NCBI GenBank assembly: GCA_023653115.1
Contig: JAMNXO010000002.1
Span: forward strand, 124,001-188,000
Direction: 5' to 3'
Origin: Erythrobacter sp.
GTDB lineage: Bacteria > Pseudomonadota > Alphaproteobacteria > Sphingomonadales > Sphingomonadaceae
Length of the DNA stretch: 64,000 nucleotides
In this document: piece by piece, positions 9,779 through 19,001 of the stretch
Layout: each line of letters opens with the position of its first letter
Position numbering within the stretch: the first letter of the stretch is position 1
Notes under the pieces: model-generated
Told to the model about the DNA's origin: nothing
The model's database searches: none
What the model saw: only the letters and a program-made list of their open reading frames with translations
Made by a program: the position numbers and the translations under genes

Positions 9779-11226
9779 TTCACATCTCCTTCACCGGGCT
9801 GGCCGAGTTCGAAATCGCTGACCGGACGGCGTTTGGGATCATTGGCATCAAACAACAGCGCGCCATCGACCCACACACGGTCAGGCCGCGAATAGACGCT
9901 CAGCGGATCGCCGTTCCACAGCACCACATCGGCCATCTTGCCGGGCTCGAGGCTGCCGGTCATCTCTTCGATTCCCATCGCCTTGGCGGCGTTATAGGTG
10001 ATCCACTGGATCACGGTCGCATCGGAGATTTCGATCCCCAGCCGTTGTCCGGCCTTCTGCGCCTTGCGCGCTTCCTGGTTCAGGCGCTGGATATCATTGG
10101 CGTCATCCGAATGGATCACCACGCAGGCGCCCTCGCGCTGGAGGAAGGCGGCGTTTTCGAGGATGCCGTCGTAGCTTTCCATCTTGAAGCCGTACCAGTC
10201 GGCCCAGATCGCGCTGCACACGTCGTTTTCTTTGAGAAGATCGCCGATCTTGTAGGCTTCGACCGCGTGGTGGAAGGCGCTGACCTTGTAGCCCATCTCC
10301 TTGGCCATATCCATCACCAGCGCCATCTCGTCGGCGCGGTAGCAGTGGTTGTGGACCAGGATTTCGCCCTTCAGCACGCCCGCCAGCGTTTCCTTGCCGA
10401 GATCGCGTTTGGCCCCTTTCTCGGAAGCCTGATCATTGGCGTAGTCGATTGCCGACAGCCACCTCTCGCGGTTGACGGCGAGGTTGCCCATGCGGGTCGA
10501 AGGCATCCGCCCGCGTGCGCCATAGACGCGCTTGGGGTTTTCGCCGCAGGCCATCTTGAAGCCATAGGGCGCGCCGGGGAACTTCATGCCCTGCGTCGTG
10601 CGCGCCGGCACGTTCTTGAGCGTCACCGAGCGTCCGCCCATCAGGTTGGCCGAGCCGGGCAGGATCTGCAAGCTGGTAATCCCGCCATTGGCGAGCGCGC
10701 GGGCAAAGCCGGGGTCTTGCGGCCAGACCGAATGTTCGGCCCACACTTCGGGCGTGGTCGGGCTGGTCGCCTCGTTGCCGTCCGAATGCGCTTCGACGCC
10801 CGGCGAGGGGTAGTCGCCAAGGTGCGAGTGGATATCGATGATGCCCGGAGTGACGAATTTTCCGGTGCCATCGAACACCGCGATATCGGCGGGGATCGCG
10901 GTGTCCGGCCCGCCGACCGAGACGATCTTGCCGCCCGACATGAACACCACGCCGTTCTCGATCTTGCCGCCCTTGCCATCATAGATGGTGGCGCCGCGGA
11001 TCGCGGTGGCGATGTTCGGATAGGGTTTGTAGGTCGAGGGGAACACGCCCTCGCGCTTGGCGGCATAGGCGGGCGCTTCGGCGGCCTCGTCCTTGTCCTT
11101 GTCGCGCTTCCGGTCCTTGTCGCGGCTTTGCGCATCGGCGACGCTCGCGCCTGCGACCAGCGCCAGCGCGCTCACCAGAGTAGCCAGCGCATTAAACCGC
11201 GCCCGCATGGTATTAAGTGGTATCAT
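9775..11226 (-). CDS. Amidohydrolase family protein (exported)
   Basis: VTPGIIDIHSHLGDYPSP, LVHNHCYRADE, VVIHSDDAND, LEPGKMADVVLWNGDPL. Confidence 0.92.
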   Translation of the reverse strand: MIPLNTMRARFNALATLVSALALVAGASVADAQSRDKDRKRDKDKDEAAEAPAYAAKREGVFPSTYKPYPNIATAIRGATIYDGKGGKIENGVVFMSGGKIVSVGGPDTAIPADIAVFDGTGKFVTPGIIDIHSHLGDYPSPGVEAHSDGNEATSPTTPEVWAEHSVWPQDPGFARALANGGITSLQILPGSANLMGGRSVTLKNVPARTTQGMKFPGAPYGFKMACGENPKRVYGARGRMPSTRMGNLAVNRERWLSAIDYANDQASEKGAKRDLGKETLAGVLKGEILVHNHCYRADEMALVMDMAKEMGYKVSAFHHAVEAYKIGDLLKENDVCSAIWADWYGFKMESYDGILENAAFLQREGACVVIHSDDANDIQRLNQEARKAQKAGQRLGIEISDATVIQWITYNAAKAMGIEEMTGSLEPGKMADVVLWNGDPLSVYSRPDRVWVDGALLFDANDPKRRPVSDFELGQPGEGDVK

Positions 11227-11338
11227 GACAGCCCCTTGCCGTTTCCCCGCCTGCGAATGTGACGGGAAAACGGCAGGGTGTCTATGTCGCCCGTCGATTA
11301 TTGTGTCCGGTCGATCACTCGGCCAGTCACTCGGCCAG

Positions 11339-12874
11339 TTACTCAGCAGGCCGGGCGGCGACGGGGTAGGCCTCGTCGGTGCCGGTGGGCGCGATGTCGT
11401 CCTTCAGGGTGTCGAGGTGCATCAGCTTCTTGATCAGCGGGCTGATGACGAGCACGCCGACGCCGACCGCAATCGCGATCCAGCCGATCTGGTTATAGAC
11501 CTCCAGCACGACTTCCTTGCCAGCGCCCTCGCCCGAGGCCTTTTCCGATCCGGTGGCAGCAGCGATCAGGCCGGCGACGAAGTTGCCGGTGGCCGACGCG
11601 AAGAACCAGCTGCCCATGATGAGGCTGGCCATATGCGCCGGGGCCAGACGGTTCATCGCCGACAGGCCGACGGGGCTGAGGCACAGCTCGCCGGTGGTGT
11701 GCAGCAGGTAGATCAGGAATATGAACAGCACCGGCGTCATGGTGCCGGTGGCAGCGCCCGCGACCAGCACGAGGAAGCCCGCGCCCAGTTGCATCAGCGC
11801 GAGGCCAAACTTGGCCGGGGCCGAGGGCTCCAGCCCGCGCCGCCCGAGCCACGTCCACAGCGTCGCGAAGATCGGCGCGAGCAGCACGATGTAGATCGCG
11901 TTGATCGACTGGAACACCGAGGCTGGCACGCCGCCGCGGTCGACATAGCGATCGGTGTAGAGGTTGAGGCTGGAACCGGCCTGTTCGAACAGCGCCCAGA
12001 ACAGGATCGAGCCGATGATCAGGAACATCGCGGCGAAGATGCGGTCGCGATCATGCGGCTGGAGTTTCACGACGGCGGTGAACATGACGTAGCCGACCAG
12101 AACCGCGCCCGCGATGCCGAGCAGGCTGCCGACCACCGCCTGATTCTGCACCATCCACCAGCACGCGCCAACCGCTGCGACACCGACGGCGTAGAGGCCC
12201 CATTCAGTGCTCTTGCCCAGCGCCTTCGGCGGCTCACCGCGGCCCAGCAGCAGTGGCTTGAACACTGTGAATACAATCAAGCCCAGCAGCATACCGAAGC
12301 CTGCCGCGCCAAAGCCGTAGGCCCAGCCATAGGTCTCGCCGAGATAGCCGCACAGCAGCGAGCCGAGCGCCGCGCCGAGGTTAATGCCCATGTAGAAAAT
12401 GGTGTAGGCCCCGTCGCGCCGCACATCGGTGCGGGGGTAAAGCTGGCCGACGATCACCGAGATGTTCGCCTTCAGGAAGCCCGAGCCGACGATGATGAAG
12501 GCCAGCGCCAGCCAGAAGATGTTGAGGCTGGCGGCATCCTGACCGCCATTGCCTTCAAACCCCATCAGGAAGTGGCCGAAGGTCAGCAACATCGCGCCAT
12601 AGGTCACGGCCTTGCGCTGCCCCAGATACTTGTCGGCAAGGTAACCGCCCAGCACCGGCGTGATGTAAACCAGCGCGGTATAGGCGCCGTAGATTACACC
12701 GGCCTGGCTATCGGAAAACAGCCAGTGCTTGGTCAGGTAGAAAATGAGCAGCGCGCGCATCCCGTAATAGGAAAAGCGCTCCCACATCTCGGCGAAGAAC
12801 AGAACGAACAGACCCTTGGGGTGGCCGAGGAAAGTCCCGGCGCTGTCCCCGTGCGGAAGCTCAGCAGTGGCCAT
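11339..12874 (-). CDS. POT-family peptide MFS transporter (oligopeptide:H+ symporter)
   Basis: HPKGLFVLFFAEMWERFSYYGMRALLIFYLT; GGYLADKYLGQRKAV. Confidence 0.95.
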   Translation of the reverse strand: MATAELPHGDSAGTFLGHPKGLFVLFFAEMWERFSYYGMRALLIFYLTKHWLFSDSQAGVIYGAYTALVYITPVLGGYLADKYLGQRKAVTYGAMLLTFGHFLMGFEGNGGQDAASLNIFWLALAFIIVGSGFLKANISVIVGQLYPRTDVRRDGAYTIFYMGINLGAALGSLLCGYLGETYGWAYGFGAAGFGMLLGLIVFTVFKPLLLGRGEPPKALGKSTEWGLYAVGVAAVGACWWMVQNQAVVGSLLGIAGAVLVGYVMFTAVVKLQPHDRDRIFAAMFLIIGSILFWALFEQAGSSLNLYTDRYVDRGGVPASVFQSINAIYIVLLAPIFATLWTWLGRRGLEPSAPAKFGLALMQLGAGFLVLVAGAATGTMTPVLFIFLIYLLHTTGELCLSPVGLSAMNRLAPAHMASLIMGSWFFASATGNFVAGLIAAATGSEKASGEGAGKEVVLEVYNQIGWIAIAVGVGVLVISPLIKKLMHLDTLKDDIAPTGTDEAYPVAARPAE

Positions 12875-12998
12875 GTAAACGGATATCCCTAAAGCGCGCC
12901 TCTCTCAGGCGCGGTCCCATGGGCGGGCAACCTAGCGGCTCAATCGGCCATGTGAAGCTTTTGTTGCGTGTTTGTTGGCGATCGCGCTCACGCGCGAT

Positions 12999-13087
12999 GC
13001 AGACCACCCACCCCGCCTCCCCGCCCGGCCACCAGAGCATGATGGTATCATTGGTGGCCGGACGGGGAGGCGGGGCTGGCGGTCTGC
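12999..13087. repeat. Palindromic repeat element, copy 2
   Basis: 36-bp imperfect arms (GCAGACCACCC...GGCCACCA / TGGTGGCC...GGTCTGC), 17-nt spacer GAGCATGATGGTATCAT. Confidence 0.9.
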
Positions 13088-13168
13088 GCCACCGGAAGGC
13101 GGCCTAAAGAAATTGACCGCATGGCTGTATTATGGCACTACGGCACCTCGCAAGGGACACTGCTGACA

Positions 13169-13507
13169 ATGAACCCCAACCGCCCCGTCTATCTCAAGCT
13201 GCGCGACCAGATCGCCGCTGCGATTATCGACGGGGATTATCCCGAAGGCGCGATGCTGCCCTCGGTCAGGGCGCTGGCGGCCGAGCAGGGGGCGAACCCG
13301 CTGACAGTGGCGAAAGCCTATCAGCAGTTCCAGAACGACGGCCTGGTCGAAGTGCAGCGCGGAGTCGGTATGTATGTGGTGCGCGGCGCCGCCGAGCGGC
13401 TGCGTGCGGCCGAACGCGAGGCATTTTTGCGCGCGGAATGGCCCGAAATCCGTCAGCGGATGGCCCGTCTCGGCCTTGATCCGGCGGATCTTGTGGTAAC
13501 GGGCTGA
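13169..13507 (+). CDS. GntR-family transcriptional regulator (short, YtrA-like)
   Basis: VYLKLRDQIAAAIIDGDYPEGAMLPSVRALAAEQGANPLTVAKAYQQFQNDGLVEVQRGVGMYV. Confidence 0.92.
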   Translation: MNPNRPVYLKLRDQIAAAIIDGDYPEGAMLPSVRALAAEQGANPLTVAKAYQQFQNDGLVEVQRGVGMYVVRGAAERLRAAEREAFLRAEWPEIRQRMARLGLDPADLVVTG

Positions 13508-13717
13508 AAAAGCGCGCGCTGACAATAGTGCAAGTTGCGCAACTTCCCGTTTTCTGACAATCTGTTCATGTTAGTATCTCGCAGGATTGCATCCTGCGTG
13601 GTGCTGCGATTAAAGGGGGCACCTCACGGGTCGGAGGTGAGTTGAGGAAACGACGGGGTAACCCGCATAGCGGCGTGATATGGCGGCTTGACCGTCCATG
13701 GGCGCCGGGAGATCGCT

Positions 13718-13996
13718 ATGATCAGATCCGAATTGCTGCAGGAATTGCACAAGGACAATCCCGAGCTGCGTGCCGAGGAAATCGAGCAGGTGGTGGATAT
13801 CTTCTTTGACGAAATCGCCCAGCGACTGGCCGAGGGTGGCCGGGTCGAACTGCGAGGTTTCGGCGCCTTCTCCACCCGCGAGCGGGAGGCCCGCAGCGGC
13901 CGCAACCCGCGCACGGGCGAGACGGTTGAAGTGCCATCCAAGCGCGTGCCCTATTTCAAGGCCGGCAAGGAAATCCGCGAGCGCCTGAACGACTGA
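13718..13996 (+). CDS. ihfB: Integration host factor subunit beta
   Basis: MIRSELLQELHKDNPEL...GRVELRGFGAFSTREREARSGRNPRTGE.VEVPSKRVPYFKAGKE. Confidence 0.95.
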   Translation: MIRSELLQELHKDNPELRAEEIEQVVDIFFDEIAQRLAEGGRVELRGFGAFSTREREARSGRNPRTGETVEVPSKRVPYFKAGKEIRERLND

Positions 13997-14033
13997 CCAG
14001 CTTTGCGCTGCGGCGCAGGTTGGTGATGTTCAC

Positions 14034-14057
14034 CCAATGTTTCACGTGAAACATTGG
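14034..14057. promoter_or_regulatory. parS centromere-like ParB-binding site (16-bp core 14038-14053)
   Basis: TGTTTCACGTGAAACA core in perfect 24-bp palindrome CCAATGTTTCACGTGAAACATTGG. Confidence 0.88.
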
Positions 14058-14095
14058 AAGGTTAGACGCGCGCCACCGATCGACAAGAACGAAAC

Positions 14096-14191
14096 GGCCC
14101 ACAGGGCCGCGAGCGCACGCGCGCGATCCGCAGGGGCTCAAGCCTGAAGGGCTTGAAACAGCCCCGAGGACGTGCCCGCGGAGGCGGGCAC
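14096..14191 (-). repeat. 96-bp interspersed structured element, copy B (inverted relative to copy A)
   Basis: Reverse complement aligns without gaps to 1069-1164. Confidence 0.75.
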
Positions 14192-14291
14192 GCACACGAT
14201 ACCCCGCAAGCCCGAACGGGCGCCCGCAGCGACGCGCCCGCAGGGCGTGTGAGCGAGGAATTCGCATCGCGAAGGCGATGCGGAACACAAA

Positions 14292-15974
14292 CTACGCCGC
14301 GCGCGCCGGCTCGTCATCGGCCAGCCCCGGCACCGGCAGCCGCCGTTCGCGATCGAGCGCTGCAAACACGGTGTCGACAAATTGCTCGATGCCTGAAGGG
14401 CGCGACACGTCGACCGGCAGGATGCCGAGCGCGCTGAACTCCTCGTGGTCTTGCGGCCCGGGCAGCGCGAGCACGCGGGCGATGCCGGGATGGTGCTGCT
14501 GGATCAGCGGAGTCAGCTCGCGCGAGACGGCGACATTGCCGGTCGCCACCACCACCACCTGCCGCCGCCCCATCGCCAGCGCATCCCAGCTGCGCGGATC
14601 GCCCGGATTGGCGCTGTGCACCGCATAACCATCGGCAAGCGCCAGCTGGAACCTTTCATGATTGGGCTCGAGCGCGAGGTAGTCGATGCCGCTATAGGCC
14701 AGCGCATCGGCCACCGCGCGTCCTGCCGGGGTCAGCCCGATCAGCAGCACTGGTGCATTATCGCCCGCCAGCTTGGCATCGGCCGGCCCGGAGCGCAGGC
14801 GCCCGGCCAGCTTGCGCCCGAGGTTGGAGACCGGCGGCGTGACCGCCAGGCTGATCGCGATTGCGGTGACCAGCGTCGAGACCAGCCGCGGCTCCACCAG
14901 CCCGGCCACCGCGGGCAGCGCCAGCAGCACCAGCGTGAACTCGCTCCCCTGACCGAGCAGGAAGCCGAGCTGGATCGACCCCGGCACCGACCAGCGGTTG
15001 ACCAGCGCGGCGACCATGTTGAGCGCGCATTTGATCGCAATCAGTCCGGTCGCTGCAAGCACCACCCACAGCCAGTCCTGCACCAGAGCGGCCGGATCGA
15101 TCGAAAGGCCGACCGAGATGAAGAAGAAGCTCATGAACAGCCCGCGGAAGGCGTCGATCTCGGTCTGCACCAGAATGCGGTAGCGGGAATCCGCCACCGC
15201 CATGCCGCCAAGGAACGCGCCCAGCGTCAGCGACAGGCCCGCCATGCCTGTCGCCCATCCCGCCGCGAGTGCGATGAACAGCGCGGTGGCGGTGTAGACT
15301 TCGGTGGTTCCCGCCCGCGCGATCAGGCGGAACACCGGCTCGGTCAGGAAACGGGCGAACAGCACCGCGACACCGAAAGCGGCGAGCGCCTTGGCGCCGG
15401 CCAGCCCCAGTGCAGGCAGCAGCGCGCCGCCTTCCGCCAGCGCGCCCGCGCCCACCAGCAGCAGGATCGCGGCGATATCCTGGAAGATCAGGATTGCCTG
15501 CGCCGCGCGGCCGACCGGGCAATCCTCCTGATCGCGCTCGCGGATCAACCCGATCACCACCGCGGTGGAGGACAGGCCGAGCCCGAACCCGGCGATGATC
15601 GCAAAGGCGGTCGGCAGGCCCAGCAGCGCGAGCAGCCCCGCAAAGGCTCCGCCCGCCACCAGCATCTGCAAGCTGCCGAAGCCGAAGATATTGCCCGCCT
15701 CGGCGCGGATCCGTCCGAGCGAGAAATGCAGGCCGAGGTTGAACAGCAGGAACATCACGCCCGCTTCGGCCATCGCGGCCACCAGCGGCCCGCTGAAATC
15801 CTGCGCCGTGCCAAGGCTCGCCAGCCCGAGCCCGAGCCCGATATAGCCGACGATCGGATTGAGCCGCAGCGCGCGGCTGGCCAGTGCCGCGCCGATCCCG
15901 AGGCCAAGCAGCATGATGGCCGGCTGGATCGTGGCAACCACCGAATGCGCGCCGTCTATTGCCTCGCCTGCCAT
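14292..15974 (-). CDS. CPA2/Kef-type monovalent cation:proton antiporter
   Basis: Multi-TM Na+/H+ exchanger domain (LFNLGLHFSLGRI..., GFGLGLSSTAVVIGLI, LSLTLGAFLGGMAVADSRYR) plus TrkA-N-like C-terminal domain. Confidence 0.92.
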   Translation of the reverse strand: MAGEAIDGAHSVVATIQPAIMLLGLGIGAALASRALRLNPIVGYIGLGLGLASLGTAQDFSGPLVAAMAEAGVMFLLFNLGLHFSLGRIRAEAGNIFGFGSLQMLVAGGAFAGLLALLGLPTAFAIIAGFGLGLSSTAVVIGLIRERDQEDCPVGRAAQAILIFQDIAAILLLVGAGALAEGGALLPALGLAGAKALAAFGVAVLFARFLTEPVFRLIARAGTTEVYTATALFIALAAGWATGMAGLSLTLGAFLGGMAVADSRYRILVQTEIDAFRGLFMSFFFISVGLSIDPAALVQDWLWVVLAATGLIAIKCALNMVAALVNRWSVPGSIQLGFLLGQGSEFTLVLLALPAVAGLVEPRLVSTLVTAIAISLAVTPPVSNLGRKLAGRLRSGPADAKLAGDNAPVLLIGLTPAGRAVADALAYSGIDYLALEPNHERFQLALADGYAVHSANPGDPRSWDALAMGRRQVVVVATGNVAVSRELTPLIQQHHPGIARVLALPGPQDHEEFSALGILPVDVSRPSGIEQFVDTVFAALDRERRLPVPGLADDEPARAA

Positions 15975-16075
15975 GCTGCGCCCCTGCTGCAAACCATGTC
16001 AGTCAATTGGGCGTTCGGCGCGCTGGAGGCAAGCTCTGGCCTTTGGCAGGCCATCTGTGGCAAGGGCTTGGCCAT

Positions 16076-16157
16076 GCGGGCGTGGCGGAATGGTAGACGC
16101 CGGGGACTTAAAATCCCCTGAGCTTTGCTCGTGCGGGTTCGAGTCCCGCCGCCCGTA
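16076..16157 (+). tRNA. tRNA-Leu (anticodon TAA)
   Basis: GCGGGCG...CGCCCGTA acceptor, GGGGACTTAAAATCCCC anticodon arm, variable arm TGAGCTTTGCTCGT, GCGGGTTCGAGTCCCGC T-arm. Confidence 0.95.
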
Positions 16158-16314
16158 CATGGTGCACGCTCCCGCGAGGCCCACCAAAATCCACAGGGCC
16201 GCCATTATCTCGGGCTTAACCTGTGACATCTAAGCTGATCGCTGGATTTATGGGGCAATCGCGCCTGTCCGGCTCCTGCCAAAGGGGGGCGGACGGCGGC
16301 AGGGCAATACGGGC

Positions 16315-16956
16315 ATGGACAAGGTGGCGAACATCGCACAGCTGCCAGACGCGGCGGAGGAGGACGGCGCTGAACTGCGCGCCGCGCCGCGCTTCACGCT
16401 GCTGATCCGTGCTGCCAAGCTGGTTTCGGCGCAGGGCGAGTTTGTCTGCGTGATCCGCGATGTCTCCGAAAGCGGGGTCAGCGTGCGGCTGTTCCACACC
16501 CTGCCGAGCTGCCAGCAATATGAACTGCAAATGCCTGCGGGCGCGGTCTATCTGGTCGAACGGGTCTGGAGCCGCGAGAACGAGGCTGGTTTCACCTTCG
16601 CGCAAACCATTGATGTTCAAAGGATGATCAACGAATCCGGCGAATATCCCAAGCGCGGTCTGCGGCTCGGGCTGTGCTTCCCGGTCAAGGTCAGCACGCT
16701 CACCCAGACCAGCGATGCGGTGGTGGAAAACCTCTCGCAGCAGGGCGCGCGGCTGGAATGCGAGGCGCTGCTGGCGATTGACCAGACCATCCGGATCGAG
16801 GCCCCCGATGCGGCCGGCGTGATGCGCGAAGTGCGCGCCAAGGTGCGCTGGCGGCGCGAGCGGCATTACGGCGTGGTGTTCGACGACACCTTCACGCTCG
16901 GCGATTTTGCCCGGCTGGCCGCGCGCCTGCAGGCACCGGCGCTGCTCGAAGGTTAA
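16315..16956 (+). CDS. PilZ-domain-like protein
   Basis: RAAPRFTLLIRAAKLV...CVIRDVSESGVSVRLFHTLP and second repeat LGLCFPVKV...VVENLSQQGARLECEALL. Confidence 0.75.
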   Translation: MDKVANIAQLPDAAEEDGAELRAAPRFTLLIRAAKLVSAQGEFVCVIRDVSESGVSVRLFHTLPSCQQYELQMPAGAVYLVERVWSRENEAGFTFAQTIDVQRMINESGEYPKRGLRLGLCFPVKVSTLTQTSDAVVENLSQQGARLECEALLAIDQTIRIEAPDAAGVMREVRAKVRWRRERHYGVVFDDTFTLGDFARLAARLQAPALLEG

Positions 16957-16966
16957 GCCGCGCGGC

Positions 16967-17464
16967 TCACGCCGGCACGAATTTCAGCGCCACCCCGTTG
17001 ATGCAGTGACGCTTGCCGGTGGGTTGCGGCCCGTCTCCGAAAATATGGCCCAAATGCCCGCCGCAATCGGCGCAGTGCACTTCGGTGCGGGCATAGCCGA
17101 TCAGGTAATCGGTCGAGGTGCCGAGCGCACCCTTGTCGATCGCCTGCCAGAAGCTCGGCCAGCCGGTGCCGCTGTCGAACTTGTGCGCCGAGGCATAGAC
17201 CGGATTGGCGCAGCCCGCGCACACGAAGGTGCCCTTGCGCTTTTCCTTGTCCAGCGGCGAGGTGAAGGCGCGTTCCGTCCCCGCCTCGCGCAGCACATAG
17301 AACTGATCGCGGGTGAGAACCTTGCGCCATTCGGCCTCGGTCTTGCCCTTGGGGTAGCTCTTGGCCTGCGCCGGGGCGGCCCCGCAGGCGGTGACAAACG
17401 GCAGCACCGCGCCGATGCCCGCGGCGGCGAGCAGGGTGCGGCGCTGGAACAGGCGATCAGACAT
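16967..17464 (-). CDS. msrB: Peptide-methionine (R)-S-oxide reductase (exported)
   Basis: CAGCANPVY, GTGWPSFWQ, CADCGGHLGHIFGDGPQPTGKRHCING; RRTLLAAAG Tat-like/lipoprotein N-terminus. Confidence 0.96.
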   Translation of the reverse strand: MSDRLFQRRTLLAAAGIGAVLPFVTACGAAPAQAKSYPKGKTEAEWRKVLTRDQFYVLREAGTERAFTSPLDKEKRKGTFVCAGCANPVYASAHKFDSGTGWPSFWQAIDKGALGTSTDYLIGYARTEVHCADCGGHLGHIFGDGPQPTGKRHCINGVALKFVPA

Positions 17465-17539
17465 GGGAATGCTCCGTGAGGTTCATGCCCCTTATACGCT
17501 CGGGACGACGCGGAAGTTTCACGTCCGCCCGCCCGGCCT

Positions 17540-18898
17540 TCAAAAGTTGGTGATCTCGACTTCGAGCTTGCGGAAGCCGTGGACGAAGTTTGCGCGCACC
17601 CGTTCGATATCGCCCGCGACGTGGACCCGCATCCGGCGCTTGTGCATTTCTTCCAGCAGCACTTTCAGCTGCAGCTCGGCCAGCCGCGCGCCGACGCAGC
17701 GGTGGATGCCATAGCCGAAGGCCAGGTGCCGCCGCGCGTTATCGCGGGTGATGTCGAGCTTGTCGGGGTTGTCGAACACCTCTTCGTCGCGGTTGGCGCT
17801 GAGATACCACAGCACCACCTTGTCGCCCGCCTTGATCTGCTGCCCGAACACTTCGGTATCCTCGGTGCAGGTGCGGCGCATATGGGCCAGCGGGGTCTGC
17901 ATCCGCAGGCATTCCTGCACGGCGTTGGGGATGAGATCGGGCTGTTCCTCGAACAGTTTGCGCTGGTCGGGGAATTTGTCGAGCGCGTGGATGATCCCGC
18001 TCATGGTGTTGCGAGTGGTATCATTCCCGCCGACGATCAGCAGCACCAGATTGCCCATGAATTCCTCGGGCCGCATCTGGTTCATCGCGGGCGAGTGCAG
18101 CATCATCGAGATGAGATCGCTGCCCGGCTCCTTGTCCATCGTTCGCTCGATCCACAGCGACTGGAAATAGGCCCCCATTTCCTGCAAGAAACCCCAGCGC
18201 ATCTGATCGAGATCGCGCACGGTGGCGAGCTCGGTATCGCCGGCCCAGTCCGACCACAGGGTCAGCAAGCGGCGGTCTTCCCACGGGAAGCCGAACAGGA
18301 TCGCCAGCATCCCGGTGGTGAGCTCGATCGAGACTTTCTCGACCCAATCGAAGGTCTCGCCGCGCGGGAGCGAATCGAGCACTTCGCCGGTGCGGGCGCG
18401 GATCTCGGCTTCCATGTCGGTGATCGAGGAAGGGGTGAACTTGGGCGCGACAGTGCGGCGCTGGCCGGTGTGCTGCGGGCGGTCCATCGCGATGAACATC
18501 GGCAGTTCGCGCGGGGCATCCACGCCGGCGGCAGCGGCCTCTTCCTCGGTCAGGCGGTTGAGGATGGTGATGCCGCCATATTCCCAGCTCGACGAGAAGG
18601 TTTCGGGCAGCGCCTCGATATGCTGGATCGCCTTGTGGCCCACCACCGCCCAATAGGGGCCAAGCGGGCTTTCGGGGATCCAGTGGAGCTGGCCGGCGGC
18701 GCGCATATCGGCGAAGATCGGCTGCCAGGTATCCTCGAAATAGATGTCGGAACGGCTGACATCCCACGGATGGGTGTGCTGGAGGCGTTCTTCCGGATGC
18801 GCGGCGAAATGCGCCTTCAGCGCATCATAGGCGCTGGGTTCGCGGCGCACTTGCGGGCGCTGCACACCCTGCGGGTTTGCCGGTGCAATGGTCGCCAT
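17540..18898 (-). CDS. Cytochrome P450, CYP153-like
   Basis: GGNDTTRNTMSG I-helix, PLAHMRRT, FGYGIHRCVGARLAELQ heme-binding loop. Confidence 0.88.
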   Translation of the reverse strand: MATIAPANPQGVQRPQVRREPSAYDALKAHFAAHPEERLQHTHPWDVSRSDIYFEDTWQPIFADMRAAGQLHWIPESPLGPYWAVVGHKAIQHIEALPETFSSSWEYGGITILNRLTEEEAAAAGVDAPRELPMFIAMDRPQHTGQRRTVAPKFTPSSITDMEAEIRARTGEVLDSLPRGETFDWVEKVSIELTTGMLAILFGFPWEDRRLLTLWSDWAGDTELATVRDLDQMRWGFLQEMGAYFQSLWIERTMDKEPGSDLISMMLHSPAMNQMRPEEFMGNLVLLIVGGNDTTRNTMSGIIHALDKFPDQRKLFEEQPDLIPNAVQECLRMQTPLAHMRRTCTEDTEVFGQQIKAGDKVVLWYLSANRDEEVFDNPDKLDITRDNARRHLAFGYGIHRCVGARLAELQLKVLLEEMHKRRMRVHVAGDIERVRANFVHGFRKLEVEITNF

Positions 18899-19001
18899 GT
18901 CTCTCTCCCGTCCGGCGGCCTCGTTGGGGTGGGCCGCGCTCGTCCGAGTCGCATCGTGCCTTAACTGACAGGGATGTCAATAGTGGGTTTCGAATCCGAA
19001 C

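Noticed and set aside
11093-12892. 599-aa plus-strand ORF
   Set aside because: Antisense to the POT transporter; composition artefact.
14445-16121. 558-aa plus-strand ORF
   Set aside because: Antisense to the CPA2 antiporter, and its 3' end runs through the tRNA-Leu gene.
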